Shown here: piece after piece, positions 10,707 to 19,849 of the stretch | Position numbering within the stretch: the stretch's first letter is position 1 | Layout: the number at the start of each line of letters is the position of its first letter | Source of the DNA: Plesiomonas shigelloides | GTDB taxonomy: Bacteria; Pseudomonadota; Gammaproteobacteria; Enterobacterales; CAMTGL01 | NCBI RefSeq assembly: GCF_900087055.1 | Contig: NZ_LT575468.1 | Location: 806,001-870,000 of the forward strand | Direction: 5' to 3' | Length of the DNA stretch: 64,000 bases | Position numbers and translations under genes: made by a program | The notes under the pieces: generated by a model | What the model saw: only the letters and a program-made list of their open reading frames with translations | Told to the model about the DNA's origin: nothing | Databases searched by the model: none

Positions 10707-12950
10707 ATGAAAATAAACTCATTACGAGCAATAACAGGAGTTGCTGTCTTATCACTCTCTATGAGCGTATGGGCTGCAACAGTCCCTTTGGCAAAAAATG
10801 GTTTGCTAGAAAATTTCGATAAAGACGGTATCGTTGATTTGGGCGGAAATCCCTATTCAGATATGTTGGCATTATCGTCATCAGGGAAAATTGCAGTCGG
10901 ATTCATTGCAACGCCAGCCAATAATAATCAAGCAGGTGCTTGGACCGTATCTCATGGGCTTATTGCTTTACCTATCCCTTTTGCTCAAACAGAGGGGATG
11001 AGTAATGCTCAGGGCGTCAGCAGTGATGGAAGGTATATTGTTGGTTATGTTATGCCTGAGAACTCATCATTAATGCTGGGGGTCTTGTGGACAGATGCAT
11101 CAAAATTAACTTATTTAACGCCACTGGCTCCCGGTGCTGATTATTATGCAAATGGTATTAGCGCAGACGGGAGCATCATTGTTGGTACTGCATCAGATAA
11201 AAATAATAATGTACATGCTGTTTATTGGGATCGCGTGGCGAATACGATCCATGATTTAGGTTCGTTCAGTCATTCATCAAGTCAGTATTCTAATGCCATA
11301 GCGGCGAATCATGATGGTTCGGTAATTGTCGGGAGTAGTACCAATTTCGCAGGTGTTACGCAAGGATTTCGTTGGACGACTCAAGCCGGTATGGTCGAAT
11401 TACAATCGTTAGGCGGAACTTCGCAAGCGACAGGAGTCAGCGATACAGGGCGAATTATTGGTTATTCCACGAATGCTAAAAATGAAGGTCGTGCCGTTTA
11501 TTGGGATAAGAATAAGATTAGAGATTTAGGTACACTGCGGGCAGATAACAGCGGTTCTAGCTCTGCACAGGCTATTAGTGCGACTGGTAAAGTGATCGTG
11601 GGGTCAGCGGATAGCGACACACAACGTACCGGCTTTATATGGAAAGAAGGGGCCGGGATGTACTCGGTTAATGAGTGGCTAAAATATGCGCATGTGCAAG
11701 CGAATAGTATGTCGGTGAAGTCGGTTAATGCAATTTCGGCTGATAGTGAAACTATTGCAGGGCAATTGACAAATGGCCATGGTTATGTGGCTCATTTGAT
11801 AGAATTAAAAGATCCTGCTGATGTTAATCCTTCAAGCCCCAAACCTGATCCCGAATTACCCACACCAGAGCAACCTAAACCAGAGCTGCCTAAGCCAGAG
11901 CAGCCAAAACCAGAGCAACCTAAGCCAGAGCAACCTAAGCCAGAGCAACCGAAACCAGAGCCTGAACATCCTAGTGATCACCATGTGGTTAAGCCGGGTT
12001 ATCACGCCAGTGGTATCGTCGAAACGCGGCAGGTGGTGTCCTCCTTGTACTTTGTACAACGTAATTTAGAGGTACAGCGTCAGTTACTGGATGTGGCCGC
12101 GTCACAGGCCGATTGCGCCAGTTTTGGCGCCGATGGGATGTGCGTCAAAGCGCAGGCTGATTTACGTTTCCGTGGTGGTGAGGTGCAATATCGAGTGCCG
12201 GCCGCGAGTCTGACCGTTGCCTACCAATTTTATCCACAGTGGCGCTTAGGGTTATCGGCCATGGCTGCGGATATGCACATCAAAGATGCCAATGGTGGCC
12301 GTATTACCCAGCAAGCACCAGCCTTTACCCTGTTTACCGGTTACGGTAATGCGGGCGAGGCAGGATGGAAAGCTTATGCTGGTGTCACCTTACTGGATGC
12401 AGGGATGGACATTGAGCGGGCTTACCACAATGGCGATGCTCGCGAGATCGGTTATGGCCATACACGCACCCGTGCCTATGATTTTAATCTCAGTGGCGGT
12501 TATACCTTCACACCATGCACCCATGTACAACTGACCCCGTATCTCGTCTTGAGTTACCACGACTTGCGTTGGAATGGCTATGACGAAGTCGATACCTCCG
12601 TTTTTACCGCACATTTTGATGGGCTACGCAGCAAAGTCACCTCGGCTGCTCTTGGGGTAGCTACGCAGTGGCAGGTCAGCGCGCGCTCTTCACTGGGCTT
12701 GGATATCAGTCTCGAGAAAAACCTCAAGCAACACAACAGCCGTGCAGTCGCCAGTGTGCTGGGTGGTTTTGCCGGTCTAGCAAGCCAATACCAAGTGCCG
12801 GATGTGGATGATGTCATGCCGCACGTCGAGGCCAGTTATACCTTTGCTGCGGATAAACATCAGGCGGTGAGTCTCTCGGCAGGCTACCAAGATATCGGTT
12901 TTGGCAGTGGCGAAGGCAATGTGGGTTTGACCTATCGAATTGCGTTCTGA
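10707..12950 (+). CDS. Autotransporter with HAF-type repeat passenger and PEQPK linker
   Basis: The 747-residue product has three parts. Residues 1-23 are a signal peptide (MKINSLRAITGVAVLSLSMSVWA). Residues about 30-375 are a passenger built from repeats of the 'HAF' extracellular type, each with an alternating motif such as G-V-S-S-D-G-R-Y-I-V-G-Y or G-I-S-A-D-G-S-I-I-V-G-T followed by A-V-Y-W-D. Residues about 385-425 are a Pro/Glu/Lys repeat linker. The last 300 residues are an autotransporter-type beta-barrel ending YRIAF. It is expected to be exported by Sec and displayed or released by a type V mechanism; similar proteins are usually proposed as adhesins. A GTG at 10686 is also in frame, but ATG 10707 gives a proper signal peptide. 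The passenger half is lower in GC than the barrel half. Confidence 0.85.
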   Translation: MKINSLRAITGVAVLSLSMSVWAATVPLAKNGLLENFDKDGIVDLGGNPYSDMLALSSSGKIAVGFIATPANNNQAGAWTVSHGLIALPIPFAQTEGMSNAQGVSSDGRYIVGYVMPENSSLMLGVLWTDASKLTYLTPLAPGADYYANGISADGSIIVGTASDKNNNVHAVYWDRVANTIHDLGSFSHSSSQYSNAIAANHDGSVIVGSSTNFAGVTQGFRWTTQAGMVELQSLGGTSQATGVSDTGRIIGYSTNAKNEGRAVYWDKNKIRDLGTLRADNSGSSSAQAISATGKVIVGSADSDTQRTGFIWKEGAGMYSVNEWLKYAHVQANSMSVKSVNAISADSETIAGQLTNGHGYVAHLIELKDPADVNPSSPKPDPELPTPEQPKPELPKPEQPKPEQPKPEQPKPEQPKPEPEHPSDHHVVKPGYHASGIVETRQVVSSLYFVQRNLEVQRQLLDVAASQADCASFGADGMCVKAQADLRFRGGEVQYRVPAASLTVAYQFYPQWRLGLSAMAADMHIKDANGGRITQQAPAFTLFTGYGNAGEAGWKAYAGVTLLDAGMDIERAYHNGDAREIGYGHTRTRAYDFNLSGGYTFTPCTHVQLTPYLVLSYHDLRWNGYDEVDTSVFTAHFDGLRSKVTSAALGVATQWQVSARSSLGLDISLEKNLKQHNSRAVASVLGGFAGLASQYQVPDVDDVMPHVEASYTFAADKHQAVSLSAGYQDIGFGSGEGNVGLTYRIAF
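11865..11954 (+). repeat. Six tandem 15-bp repeats encoding PEQPK
   Basis: Six consecutive copies of a 15-bp unit close to CCAGAGCAACCTAAG encode PEQPK or PELPK and join passenger to barrel in the autotransporter. Since the unit is a multiple of three, copy-number change would lengthen or shorten the linker without a frameshift. Confidence 0.9.
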
Positions 12951-12993
12951 TAGAGCCTCGTTCGATAGCCGTTAACTAGCGGTAATGCGCCGT

Positions 12994-13036
12994 AATAGGT
13001 ACTGCGAGTGGCAGTGCCTATTGCTGTTTATTTTTT
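12994..13036 (+). terminator. Probable terminator of the autotransporter gene
   Basis: AATAGGTACTG (12994-13004) pairs with CAGTGCCTATT (13012-13022) with one G-T pair, and an interrupted T-rich stretch runs to 13036. The stem is long; the T-run is interrupted by GC and A. Confidence 0.65.
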
Positions 13037-13048
13037 ATGATTAACATC

Positions 13049-13146
13049 TCGCTGGTCGCTGGTCGCTGGTCGCTGGTCGCTGGTCGCTGGTCGCTGGTCG
13101 CTGGTCGCTGGTCGCTGGTCGCTGGTCGCTGGTCGCTGGTCGCTGG
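13049..13146 (+). repeat. Perfect 7-bp tandem repeat, (TCGCTGG)14
   Basis: Bases 13049-13146 are 98 bp made of fourteen identical copies of TCGCTGG, directly after the autotransporter terminator. All reading frames stay open through it, which makes short repetitive ORFs (SLVAGRW or DQRPATS) with no other sign of coding. A perfect microsatellite with a 7-bp unit should vary in length by slipped-strand replication. Confidence 0.97.
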
Positions 13147-13533
13147 TGTGCAATTGAGTGCGTATTTGCTGTTGCGTGGTTTGCTGAGCAAATATTCCCT
13201 CTCTGGTCTGACAAAACATAAAATAATGTTACAAACTTGGTTATCAGAATAAACATCCAGATAATTTCTGCGTAAATAATCGTTGTTTTAAGTTGATCCC
13301 CTTCAAAAAAATCGATGAATATCGGCCAGAATCACGATTAGTGTTTGCCTTGACCTGCCTGTTTCGGGTTATTTTCAGAATGTGTGTTTTTGTGATGGGG
13401 TGTAACTTTCCTCCGCTTGATTGTTGACGCCCCGTCATTCGTCTTCTTGCCGTGAAGACATTGCACCTACCCACGTTATCTCCCCGTGAGGGGACGATGG
13501 CACTCTTCTGATGACGATAAAAAGGATTAATTG
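13147..13533. other. Intergenic region between the 7-bp repeat and the TRAP transporter
   Basis: Non-coding stretch of about 390 bp that should carry the TRAP operon promoter. No gene or strong operator was recognised. Confidence 0.45.
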
Positions 13534-14505
13534 ATGAAGGGATTAACCCTGGCATGTGCCATTTCTGCTGCTTTATTTGGAACCTTGTCTGTACCGGCCA
13601 CGCAAGCGGCTGAGCGTTTTGTCACTATTGGTACCGGTGGGCAAACCGGGGTGTATTACGTGGCTGGCCAGTCTATCTGTCGTTTTCTTAATCAGGGTGC
13701 GTCGCAGAACGAGATCAAATGTAACGCCCCGGCTAGCGGTGGTGGCGTGGCTAACGTTAACGGGATCCGCAGTGGCGAATTTAATTTCGGTATCATGCAA
13801 TCTGATCACCAGTACAAAGCGATGAAAGGCTTAGAGCCATTCAAGGCGCAAGGTGCGATGGACGATATGCGGGCGGTATTCTCGCTGCAAAGCGAAATTT
13901 TCACCATCTTGGCACGTAAAGATGCGGCCATTGGTGGCTTTGATGAGCTGAAAAATAAGCGCGTGAATATCGGTAATCCGGGCTCGGGTCAGCGTGATAC
14001 CTTTGAAGAGATCATGGGCGTTAAAGGTTGGGATAAGTCGGCATTTCGTCTGGTTTCGGAGTTGAAACCGGCCGAGCAGGCTTCCGCGTTGGGTGACAAT
14101 AATATCGATGCCATGAGCTATTTTGTCGGTCATCCAAACGGTGCTATTCAAGAAGCCTCGACCACCACCGATGCGGTGCTGGTGCCAGTCACCGGACCTG
14201 AAATCGATAAACTGTTAGCCGAGAAGAGCTATTACACCAAAGCTGAGATCCCGGGTGGATTGTATAAAGGCAACCCGCAGCCAACGCCATCGATTGGCGG
14301 GAAAGCGGTGCTGTCGACCAGTGCCAAGACTGATCCTGAAGTGGTGTACCAGCTCACCAAATCAGTGTTTGACAATTTAGCGCGCTTTAAGCGTCTGCAT
14401 CCGGCGTTTGCCGATTTGCAAGAAACCGACATGATCAAAGTGGGGCTTTCAGCGCCGCTGCACGAAGGGGCCGAGCGTTACTACAAAGAGCGTGGCTGGA
14501 TGTAA
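13534..14505 (+). CDS. TAXI-family TRAP transporter solute-binding protein
   Basis: The 323-residue periplasmic protein has a signal peptide at residues 1-25 (MKGLTLACAISAALFGTLSVPATQA). The mature start RFVTIGTGGQTGVYYVAGQSICRFLN is the signature of the TAXI family, whose name comes from this T-x-G-x-x-G-V-Y-Y/x type motif. VNIGNPGSGQRDTFEEIM and the C-terminal HPAFADL are also family features. TAXI proteins deliver substrates (glutamate or other organic acids in studied cases) to fused TRAP permeases; the substrate here is unknown. ATG 13534 follows AAAGGATTA; the adjacent TTG 13531 is less likely. The permease gene follows 94 bp downstream. Confidence 0.93.
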   Translation: MKGLTLACAISAALFGTLSVPATQAAERFVTIGTGGQTGVYYVAGQSICRFLNQGASQNEIKCNAPASGGGVANVNGIRSGEFNFGIMQSDHQYKAMKGLEPFKAQGAMDDMRAVFSLQSEIFTILARKDAAIGGFDELKNKRVNIGNPGSGQRDTFEEIMGVKGWDKSAFRLVSELKPAEQASALGDNNIDAMSYFVGHPNGAIQEASTTTDAVLVPVTGPEIDKLLAEKSYYTKAEIPGGLYKGNPQPTPSIGGKAVLSTSAKTDPEVVYQLTKSVFDNLARFKRLHPAFADLQETDMIKVGLSAPLHEGAERYYKERGWM

Positions 14506-14544
14506 TCAGTGTCACTGATTATGCCGCACGTTACGCAATAAGGC

Positions 14545-14570
14545 AGGCCGGCTTGTTAGAGAGCCGGTCT
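14545..14570 (+). other. Intercistronic hairpin between TRAP binding-protein and permease genes
   Basis: AGGCCGGCT (14545-14553) pairs with AGCCGGTCT (14562-14570) through 9 bp with one G-T pair and an 8-base loop. GTTTGTGT follows. It may act as a partial terminator or stabilise the upstream message, giving more binding protein than permease. Confidence 0.5.
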
Positions 14571-14599
14571 GTTTGTGTAGTATCAACGGAGTCATCCCC

Positions 14600-17194
14600 A
14601 TGCAACACACACCACAACAAGAACTGCAATCAGCAGAAGATCTGATTGCTCAGGATGTCGGCGCCCGCCTGCCATTGGGCGCGATGAGCAAAGTGATTGC
14701 CATGCTGGCACTACTTTGGTCATTGTTTCAGCTCTGGATCGCCTCACCACTGCCGTTTGTTTTAGGTATCGGGGTGCTGAATGATACCGAAGCGCGCTCC
14801 ATTCATCTGGCGTTTGCCATTTTGCTTGCTTACTTGGTTTTCCCGGCCTTGCGCACCTCGCCGCGTGATCGCGTGCCTATCGGCGATATCCTATTGGGAT
14901 TAGCCGGAGCTGGCTGCGCCGCCTATCTATTTTTAGCCTATGAGTTTTTAGCCCAGCGACCGGGTAATCTGACAACGTTAGATTTTGCCGTGGCTTGTCT
15001 GGGTATCCCGTTGCTGCTGGAAGCTGCGCGACGCGCATTAGGCCCCGCGTTAGCGGTGATTGCGATTGTCTTTTTAGGCTATAGCTTGGCCGGCCCTTGG
15101 ATGCCGGGTTTACTGGCGCATCGCGGCGTCAGTTTGATGGCGTTGGCCAATCACCAGTGGATCACCACCGAAGGGGTATTTGGTATTGCCCTTGGGGTGT
15201 CGACCAGTTTTGTCTTTTTGTTTGTGCTGTTTGGCGCGCTATTGGAGCGAGCTGGAGCTGGACACTACTTTATCCAACTGGCCTTTAGTATGTTGGGGCA
15301 CCTGCGTGGTGGGCCAGCTAAAGCGGCCGTGGTGGCATCGGCCCTGACTGGGGTAATTTCCGGTTCATCCATTGCCAACGTAGTGACTACCGGCACCTTT
15401 ACCATCCCGATGATGAAGCGGGTGGGCTTTTCCAAGGAAAAGGCCGGCGCGGTGGAAGTGGCCTCCTCAGTGAACGGGCAAATCATGCCGCCGGTGATGG
15501 GCGCGGCCGCCTTTTTGATGGTGGAGTATGTCGGCATTCCGTATGTTGAGATCATCAAGCATGCGTTTTTACCCGCGGCAATTTCTTATATTGCGCTGCT
15601 CTATATCGTGCATTTGGAAGCGTTGAAACTCGGCATGCAGCCGATCGGTAATGTACAACCGCGCCCTTGGTTACAACGTTTGACCGGCTTTGCCTTTGGC
15701 GCGGCGTTGGTTAGCGGTGTGTCACTGGCCGTGTACTATGGCCTTGGCTGGCTTAAGCCATTGCTGGGCGATTATGCGCTGCCAGGGATTGGGGTTTTGC
15801 TGGCACTGTCTTATCTGGGGTTGCTGAAAGTGGCAGCCAGCAATGAGCCGCTGCCGCCAGAAGACCCTGATGCGCCACTGGAGCGCCTGCCGCAGACGCG
15901 TTCGGTGTTGCTGTCGGGCTTGCATTTCCTGTTACCGGTGGTGGTGCTGGTCTGGTGTTTGATGGTCGAGCGCTTATCGCCGGGTTTGTCGGCGTTTTGG
16001 GGCACCGTCATGTTGGTCGTGATTTTGTTGACTCAACGCCCGCTGCTGAACTGGCTGCGCACCGATGGGCGCCATGATTATGGTTCGTTCAATGATGGTG
16101 TGGTGGACTTGCGTGAAGGGCTGATTGCTGGCGCGCGCAACATGATAGGGATCGGTATTGCTACCGCCACTGCCGGTATTATTGTTGGCGCCGTTTCTCA
16201 GACCGGGGTCGGCTTGGTCTTGGCCGATCTGGTGGAATACCTGTCGATGGGCAACTTGCTGCTGATGCTGCTCTTGACCGCCTTGCTCAGTTTGATCTTA
16301 GGGATGGGCTTGCCGACCACCGCGAACTACATCGTGGTGTCCAGCTTGCTGGCGCCGGTGATTGTCACGCTGGGTCAGCAAAATGGCCTGATAGTCCCGC
16401 TGATTGCCGTGCACCTGTTTGTGTTTTACTTCGGGATCATGGCGGATGTGACGCCACCAGTCGGTTTGGCCTCGTTTGCCGCTGCGGCGGTCTCCAAAGG
16501 CGATCCGATTAAAACTGGGATCACCGCGTTTTATTACAGCTTGCGAACCGCGGCGTTGCCGTTCTTGTTTATCTTCAACACCGATCTGTTGCTGATCAAC
16601 GTGGATTTTGCCCACGGGGTACTGATCTTTGCGGTCGCAACAGTTGCCATGTTGATCTTTGCTGCGGCAACGCAGGGATATTTCCTCGTCAAAAGCCGCT
16701 GGTATGAGAGCTTATTGCTGCTGTTGGTGGCCTTTACCTTGTTCCGTCCAGGATTTTGGATGGATCGGATCCATGACCCCTATCGTCAGATAGAGCCCGC
16801 GCAGCTAGTACAAACGTTGGGTGATGTGGAAGAGGACAGCAATTTGCGCTTGCGAGTAGAAGGGCCAGATGCGGTAGGGAAAATTCGCCGCTTTACGGTC
16901 TTGCTACCGGTACCCGCTGGCGAAAGTGGTGAAGAGCGCTTACAAAAGCTCGGAATTGCGCTGTATGAGCAAGATGGTAAGACACTCATTGATAATGTCA
17001 CCTTTGGCAGTACAGCCGCTGAATTGGGATTGGAGTTTGATCAGCAGATTATTGGCGTGAAAGCGCCTACCGATCGCTGGCGTAAAGAAATTATCTGGAT
17101 CCCAGGCTTTATGCTCTTTGGATTAATTGTGTGGTGGCAGCGTCGCCGTTTACCGCTGACTGCCGCAGCGCCTTTAGCGCGAGCGCAGCAATAG
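14600..17194 (+). CDS. TRAP transporter fused permease (DctQM type) with DUF3394-like C terminus
   Basis: An 864-residue polytopic inner-membrane protein. The N-terminal segment (residues about 30-150) carries four hydrophobic helices that correspond to the small DctQ subunit. The central part (about 150-660) is the DctM-like transport domain with the conserved GSSIANVVTTGTFTIPMMKRVGF and GLPTTANYIVVSSLLAP stretches, two inverted-repeat signatures. The last 170 residues include two further helices and a soluble stretch of DUF3394 type, common in TAXI-TRAP permeases. It works with the preceding binding protein as a Na+ or H+ coupled uptake system. ATG 14600 follows GGAG; upstream TTG 14573 is less likely. 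A terminator follows. Confidence 0.93.
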   Translation: MQHTPQQELQSAEDLIAQDVGARLPLGAMSKVIAMLALLWSLFQLWIASPLPFVLGIGVLNDTEARSIHLAFAILLAYLVFPALRTSPRDRVPIGDILLGLAGAGCAAYLFLAYEFLAQRPGNLTTLDFAVACLGIPLLLEAARRALGPALAVIAIVFLGYSLAGPWMPGLLAHRGVSLMALANHQWITTEGVFGIALGVSTSFVFLFVLFGALLERAGAGHYFIQLAFSMLGHLRGGPAKAAVVASALTGVISGSSIANVVTTGTFTIPMMKRVGFSKEKAGAVEVASSVNGQIMPPVMGAAAFLMVEYVGIPYVEIIKHAFLPAAISYIALLYIVHLEALKLGMQPIGNVQPRPWLQRLTGFAFGAALVSGVSLAVYYGLGWLKPLLGDYALPGIGVLLALSYLGLLKVAASNEPLPPEDPDAPLERLPQTRSVLLSGLHFLLPVVVLVWCLMVERLSPGLSAFWGTVMLVVILLTQRPLLNWLRTDGRHDYGSFNDGVVDLREGLIAGARNMIGIGIATATAGIIVGAVSQTGVGLVLADLVEYLSMGNLLLMLLLTALLSLILGMGLPTTANYIVVSSLLAPVIVTLGQQNGLIVPLIAVHLFVFYFGIMADVTPPVGLASFAAAAVSKGDPIKTGITAFYYSLRTAALPFLFIFNTDLLLINVDFAHGVLIFAVATVAMLIFAAATQGYFLVKSRWYESLLLLLVAFTLFRPGFWMDRIHDPYRQIEPAQLVQTLGDVEEDSNLRLRVEGPDAVGKIRRFTVLLPVPAGESGEERLQKLGIALYEQDGKTLIDNVTFGSTAAELGLEFDQQIIGVKAPTDRWRKEIIWIPGFMLFGLIVWWQRRRLPLTAAAPLARAQQ

Positions 17195-17225
17195 CTATCA
17201 TAATATATTAGTGCGTATACCCACT

Positions 17226-17254
17226 AAAAAAGCAGCCGTTGGGCTGCTTTTTTT
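17226..17254 (+). terminator. Rho-independent terminator after the TRAP permease gene
   Basis: AGCAGCC (17231-17237) and GGCTGCT (17242-17248) pair around a GTTG loop, flanked by A residues upstream and a T-run (17248-17254) downstream; it could work in both directions. Confidence 0.92.
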
Positions 17255-17832
17255 GATAAGAATAACGTGAAATTAGAATGTCTTTAGATAATTAATTGAT
17301 TCGTAAATCAACTACCTTAAACGAGCTTTATTTGCGAACACTATGCAAAATGTTAATCACTTTGTTTAATCTTGGTTTAATGATGCCACCTGTAGTAGAA
17401 AGTGAATTTAGTGATTGGATGAAAAACAAATAATTCCATTTTGTTCTAGATTTATTGAGTTGTATTCCATTATGTTATTTGTATCTACATCTATCCTGGT
17501 TAATAGATTTTGCCCTATATAAGACGACCATCTCCGAAAATGTTTAAATTGTTTTTATATGAAATCATTGGCATTGGGATATGTCTCACATTTAATGTGA
17601 TTTGTAAGCAATCATGTAGTTGCGTTTAATTGACAGGGTAGATTTTCCACGTATATTACTCAGACAAATTAGATGGATGAGATTTCTAGCATTATCTGCT
17701 TCTCAACCGTGTAGTCGCGAGTAAACCTGTCTTTGCTTCGTTGTAATACCGTCTGTAGATCCTGCAGTTAGCGGTATATCTGATATTTCCTCATCTAGGC
17801 CTGTTTGGCCTTCTAACCTTGGTATCTGGAAT
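17255..17832. other. AT-rich leader region upstream of the T6SS cluster
   Basis: About 580 bp with many A/T runs between the TRAP terminator and tssB. This is the likely site of the main T6SS promoter. I scanned for the sigma-54 pattern (GG-N10-GC with TGGCAC/TTGCA context), since the cluster encodes VasH, and found no convincing match. No small gene was seen. Confidence 0.5.
17586..17600. promoter_or_regulatory. Palindrome upstream of tssB, possible operator
   Basis: TCACATTTAATGTGA has 7-bp arms around one central base, about 235 bp before tssB. The arrangement TCACA-N5-TGTGA is the reverse of a CRP site, so the binding protein is not identified. Confidence 0.35.
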
Positions 17833-18336
17833 ATGGGTAAAGGAATTACTGGCGTGAGCGTTGCGCCAAAAGAACGTATCAATATTAAATATGTTCCCGC
17901 CACAGGTGGTCAGCAGGCCGAAATCGAATTACCAATGACAATGATGGTTATCGGTAATATGAAAGGTCGCGTCGAAGATACACCGATTGAAGAGCGGCAG
18001 ACCGTTTCCATCGATAAAAATAACTTCTCTTCCGTGATGAAAGAGTCGGGTTTGGAACTTAATTTCAGCGTGCAAAATCGTCTGGAAGAGGGGAGCCAAG
18101 ATGAATTACCAGTGAAATTGCAGTTTGCCTCTATGGCCGATTTTGCGCCAGACAGTATTGCTAACCAAGTTCCCGAATTGCAAAAACTGCTGGAATTGCG
18201 TGAAGCGCTGGTAGCTCTGAAAGGTCCACTGGGAAATATTCCGGCGTTTAGAAATCGTTTGCAGGATTTATTATCCAGCGATGAAGCGCGCGAACAATTA
18301 CTGAAGGAATTAGATCTGGTTGCTCCGGCGGAATAA
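17833..18336 (+). CDS. tssB: T6SS contractile sheath small subunit TssB/VipA
   Basis: A 167-residue protein matching the VipA/TssB family in length and sequence: the start KGITGVSVAPKERINIKY, the conserved ELPMTMMVIGNMKGR block (residues about 33-50), DKNNFSSVMKESGLEL, and the helical C terminus with PELQKLLELREALVALKGPLGN. TssB pairs with TssC to build the sheath that contracts around the Hcp tube in the cytoplasm. It opens the cluster, 29 bp before tssC, after a long untranslated leader. The Shine-Dalgarno (GGA) is weak. Confidence 0.95.
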   Translation: MGKGITGVSVAPKERINIKYVPATGGQQAEIELPMTMMVIGNMKGRVEDTPIEERQTVSIDKNNFSSVMKESGLELNFSVQNRLEEGSQDELPVKLQFASMADFAPDSIANQVPELQKLLELREALVALKGPLGNIPAFRNRLQDLLSSDEAREQLLKELDLVAPAE

Positions 18337-18365
18337 TCGGATAAGAAAGGAAGAGAGAGCGAAAC

Positions 18366-19844
18366 ATGTCTGTGGTTGAAGAACAAGTTAAAGCCGGGGT
18401 GCAGGCCTCTTCAGGTTCGTTGCTGGATGAAATTATGGCGCAAGCCAGAATTACACCGGTAGACGAGGGATACAGTGTTGCTAAGCAGGGTATTGCTGCG
18501 TTGGTGGCCAATATTCTGGATAGCGGCAACACCGCTGAGCCAGTGAATAAAGCGCTGGTGGATAGCATGATTGTTGAGTTAGATAAAAAACTCAGCAAGC
18601 AGATGGATGTCATTTTACATGCTCAGCCACTGAAAGAGCTGGAATCTTCTTGGCGCTCCTTGAAGCTGTTGGTGGATCGTACCGATTTTCGTGAAAACAT
18701 CAAAATCCAAGTCTTGCATGCCACTAAAGAAGAGCTGCTGGATGATTTTGAGTTTGCGCCAGAAATTACCCAGTCCGGTTTTTACAAACATGTTTACTCC
18801 AGTGGTTATGGCCAATTTGGTGGTCAACCGGTGGGGGCGGTGATCGGTGATTACGCCTTTAGCCAAAGCTCACCAGATATCAAACTGATGCAGTATGTCA
18901 GTGCCGTTGGCGCCATGGCGCATGCTCCGTTTATCTCTTCCGTAGCCCCGACTTTCTTTGGGGTTGATAGTTTTACTGATCTGCCGTCCATCAAAGATCT
19001 GAAATCGGTATTTGAAGGTCCGGCTTACACCAAGTGGCGCTCACTACGTGAGTCCGAAGATGCACGCTATCTGGGTCTGACCGCACCGCGTTTCTTGGCG
19101 CGTCTGCCGTACGATCCGGTTGAAAACCCAATCAAAACTTTCAACTACAAAGAAGATATCAGCGCGGATCACGACCACTACCTGTGGGGTAATACTGCTT
19201 ATCTGATGGGGTCGGCGTTGAATGACAGTTTCGCCAAGTACCGTTGGTGCCCGAACATTATCGGCCCACAAAGCGGTGGTGCGGTAACCGATTTGCCGGT
19301 ACACGTGTACGAAGCGATGGGACAGCTGCAGGCGAAGATCCCAACTGAAGTGCTGATCACCGATCGCCGTGAATACGAGATGGCTGAAGAGGGCTTTATC
19401 ACCCTGACCATGCGTAAAGACAGCGATAATGCGGCATTCTTCTCGGCAAATTCGGTACAAAAGCCGAAGGTCTTCCCGAATACCAAAGAAGGTAAAGAAG
19501 CGGAAACCAACTACAAACTGGGTACGCAGCTGCCTTACATGTTCATCATCAACCGTTTAGCGCATTACATCAAAGTGTTGCAGCGCGAGCAGATCGGCTC
19601 TTGGAAAGAGCGTCAGGATCTGGAGCGTGAACTGAATGGCTGGATTAAGCAGTACGTAGCGGATCAGGAAAACCCGCCAGCCGATGTTCGTAGCCGTCGT
19701 CCACTGCGCGCGGCACAAATTAAAGTGCTGGATGTGGAAGGTGAACCGGGCTGGTATCAGGTCGCGATGTCAGTACGCCCACACTTTAAATATATGGGTG
19801 CCAGTTTTGAGCTGTCTCTCGTGGGCCGTTTAGATAAGGAATAA
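18366..19844 (+). CDS. tssC: T6SS contractile sheath large subunit TssC/VipB
   Basis: The 492 residues are family-typical. Diagnostic blocks are LDEIMAQARI at the N terminus, LKELESSWRSLKLLVDRTDF (residues about 94-113), EFAPEITQSGFYKHVYSSGYGQFGG, PYDPVENPIKTFNYKE, and the C-terminal PLRAAQIKVLDVEGEPGWYQV and VRPHFKYMGASFELSLVGRL. With TssB it forms the sheath; the N-terminal part carries the region whose release allows ClpV-mediated disassembly. AGGAAGAGAG precedes the ATG. It is co-transcribed with tssB and tssE, with only 5 bp to the latter. Confidence 0.97.
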   Translation: MSVVEEQVKAGVQASSGSLLDEIMAQARITPVDEGYSVAKQGIAALVANILDSGNTAEPVNKALVDSMIVELDKKLSKQMDVILHAQPLKELESSWRSLKLLVDRTDFRENIKIQVLHATKEELLDDFEFAPEITQSGFYKHVYSSGYGQFGGQPVGAVIGDYAFSQSSPDIKLMQYVSAVGAMAHAPFISSVAPTFFGVDSFTDLPSIKDLKSVFEGPAYTKWRSLRESEDARYLGLTAPRFLARLPYDPVENPIKTFNYKEDISADHDHYLWGNTAYLMGSALNDSFAKYRWCPNIIGPQSGGAVTDLPVHVYEAMGQLQAKIPTEVLITDRREYEMAEEGFITLTMRKDSDNAAFFSANSVQKPKVFPNTKEGKEAETNYKLGTQLPYMFIINRLAHYIKVLQREQIGSWKERQDLERELNGWIKQYVADQENPPADVRSRRPLRAAQIKVLDVEGEPGWYQVAMSVRPHFKYMGASFELSLVGRLDKE

Positions 19845-19849
19845 GGTTT

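Noticed and set aside
13049-13146. CRISPR-like array
   Set aside because: The units are 7 bp and contiguous with no spacers; this is a simple tandem repeat.
13028-13256. Short ORFs on both strands across the 7-bp repeat (DQRPATS and SLVAGRW repeats)
   Set aside because: They are open only because the 7-bp unit contains no stop in any frame. There is no ribosome-binding site, no domain and no non-repeat coding body.
17255-17832. Sigma-54 promoter upstream of tssB
   Set aside because: Candidates such as TTGGCATTGGGATATG and TTGGCC...TTGG lack the GC dinucleotide at the required 10-bp spacing.
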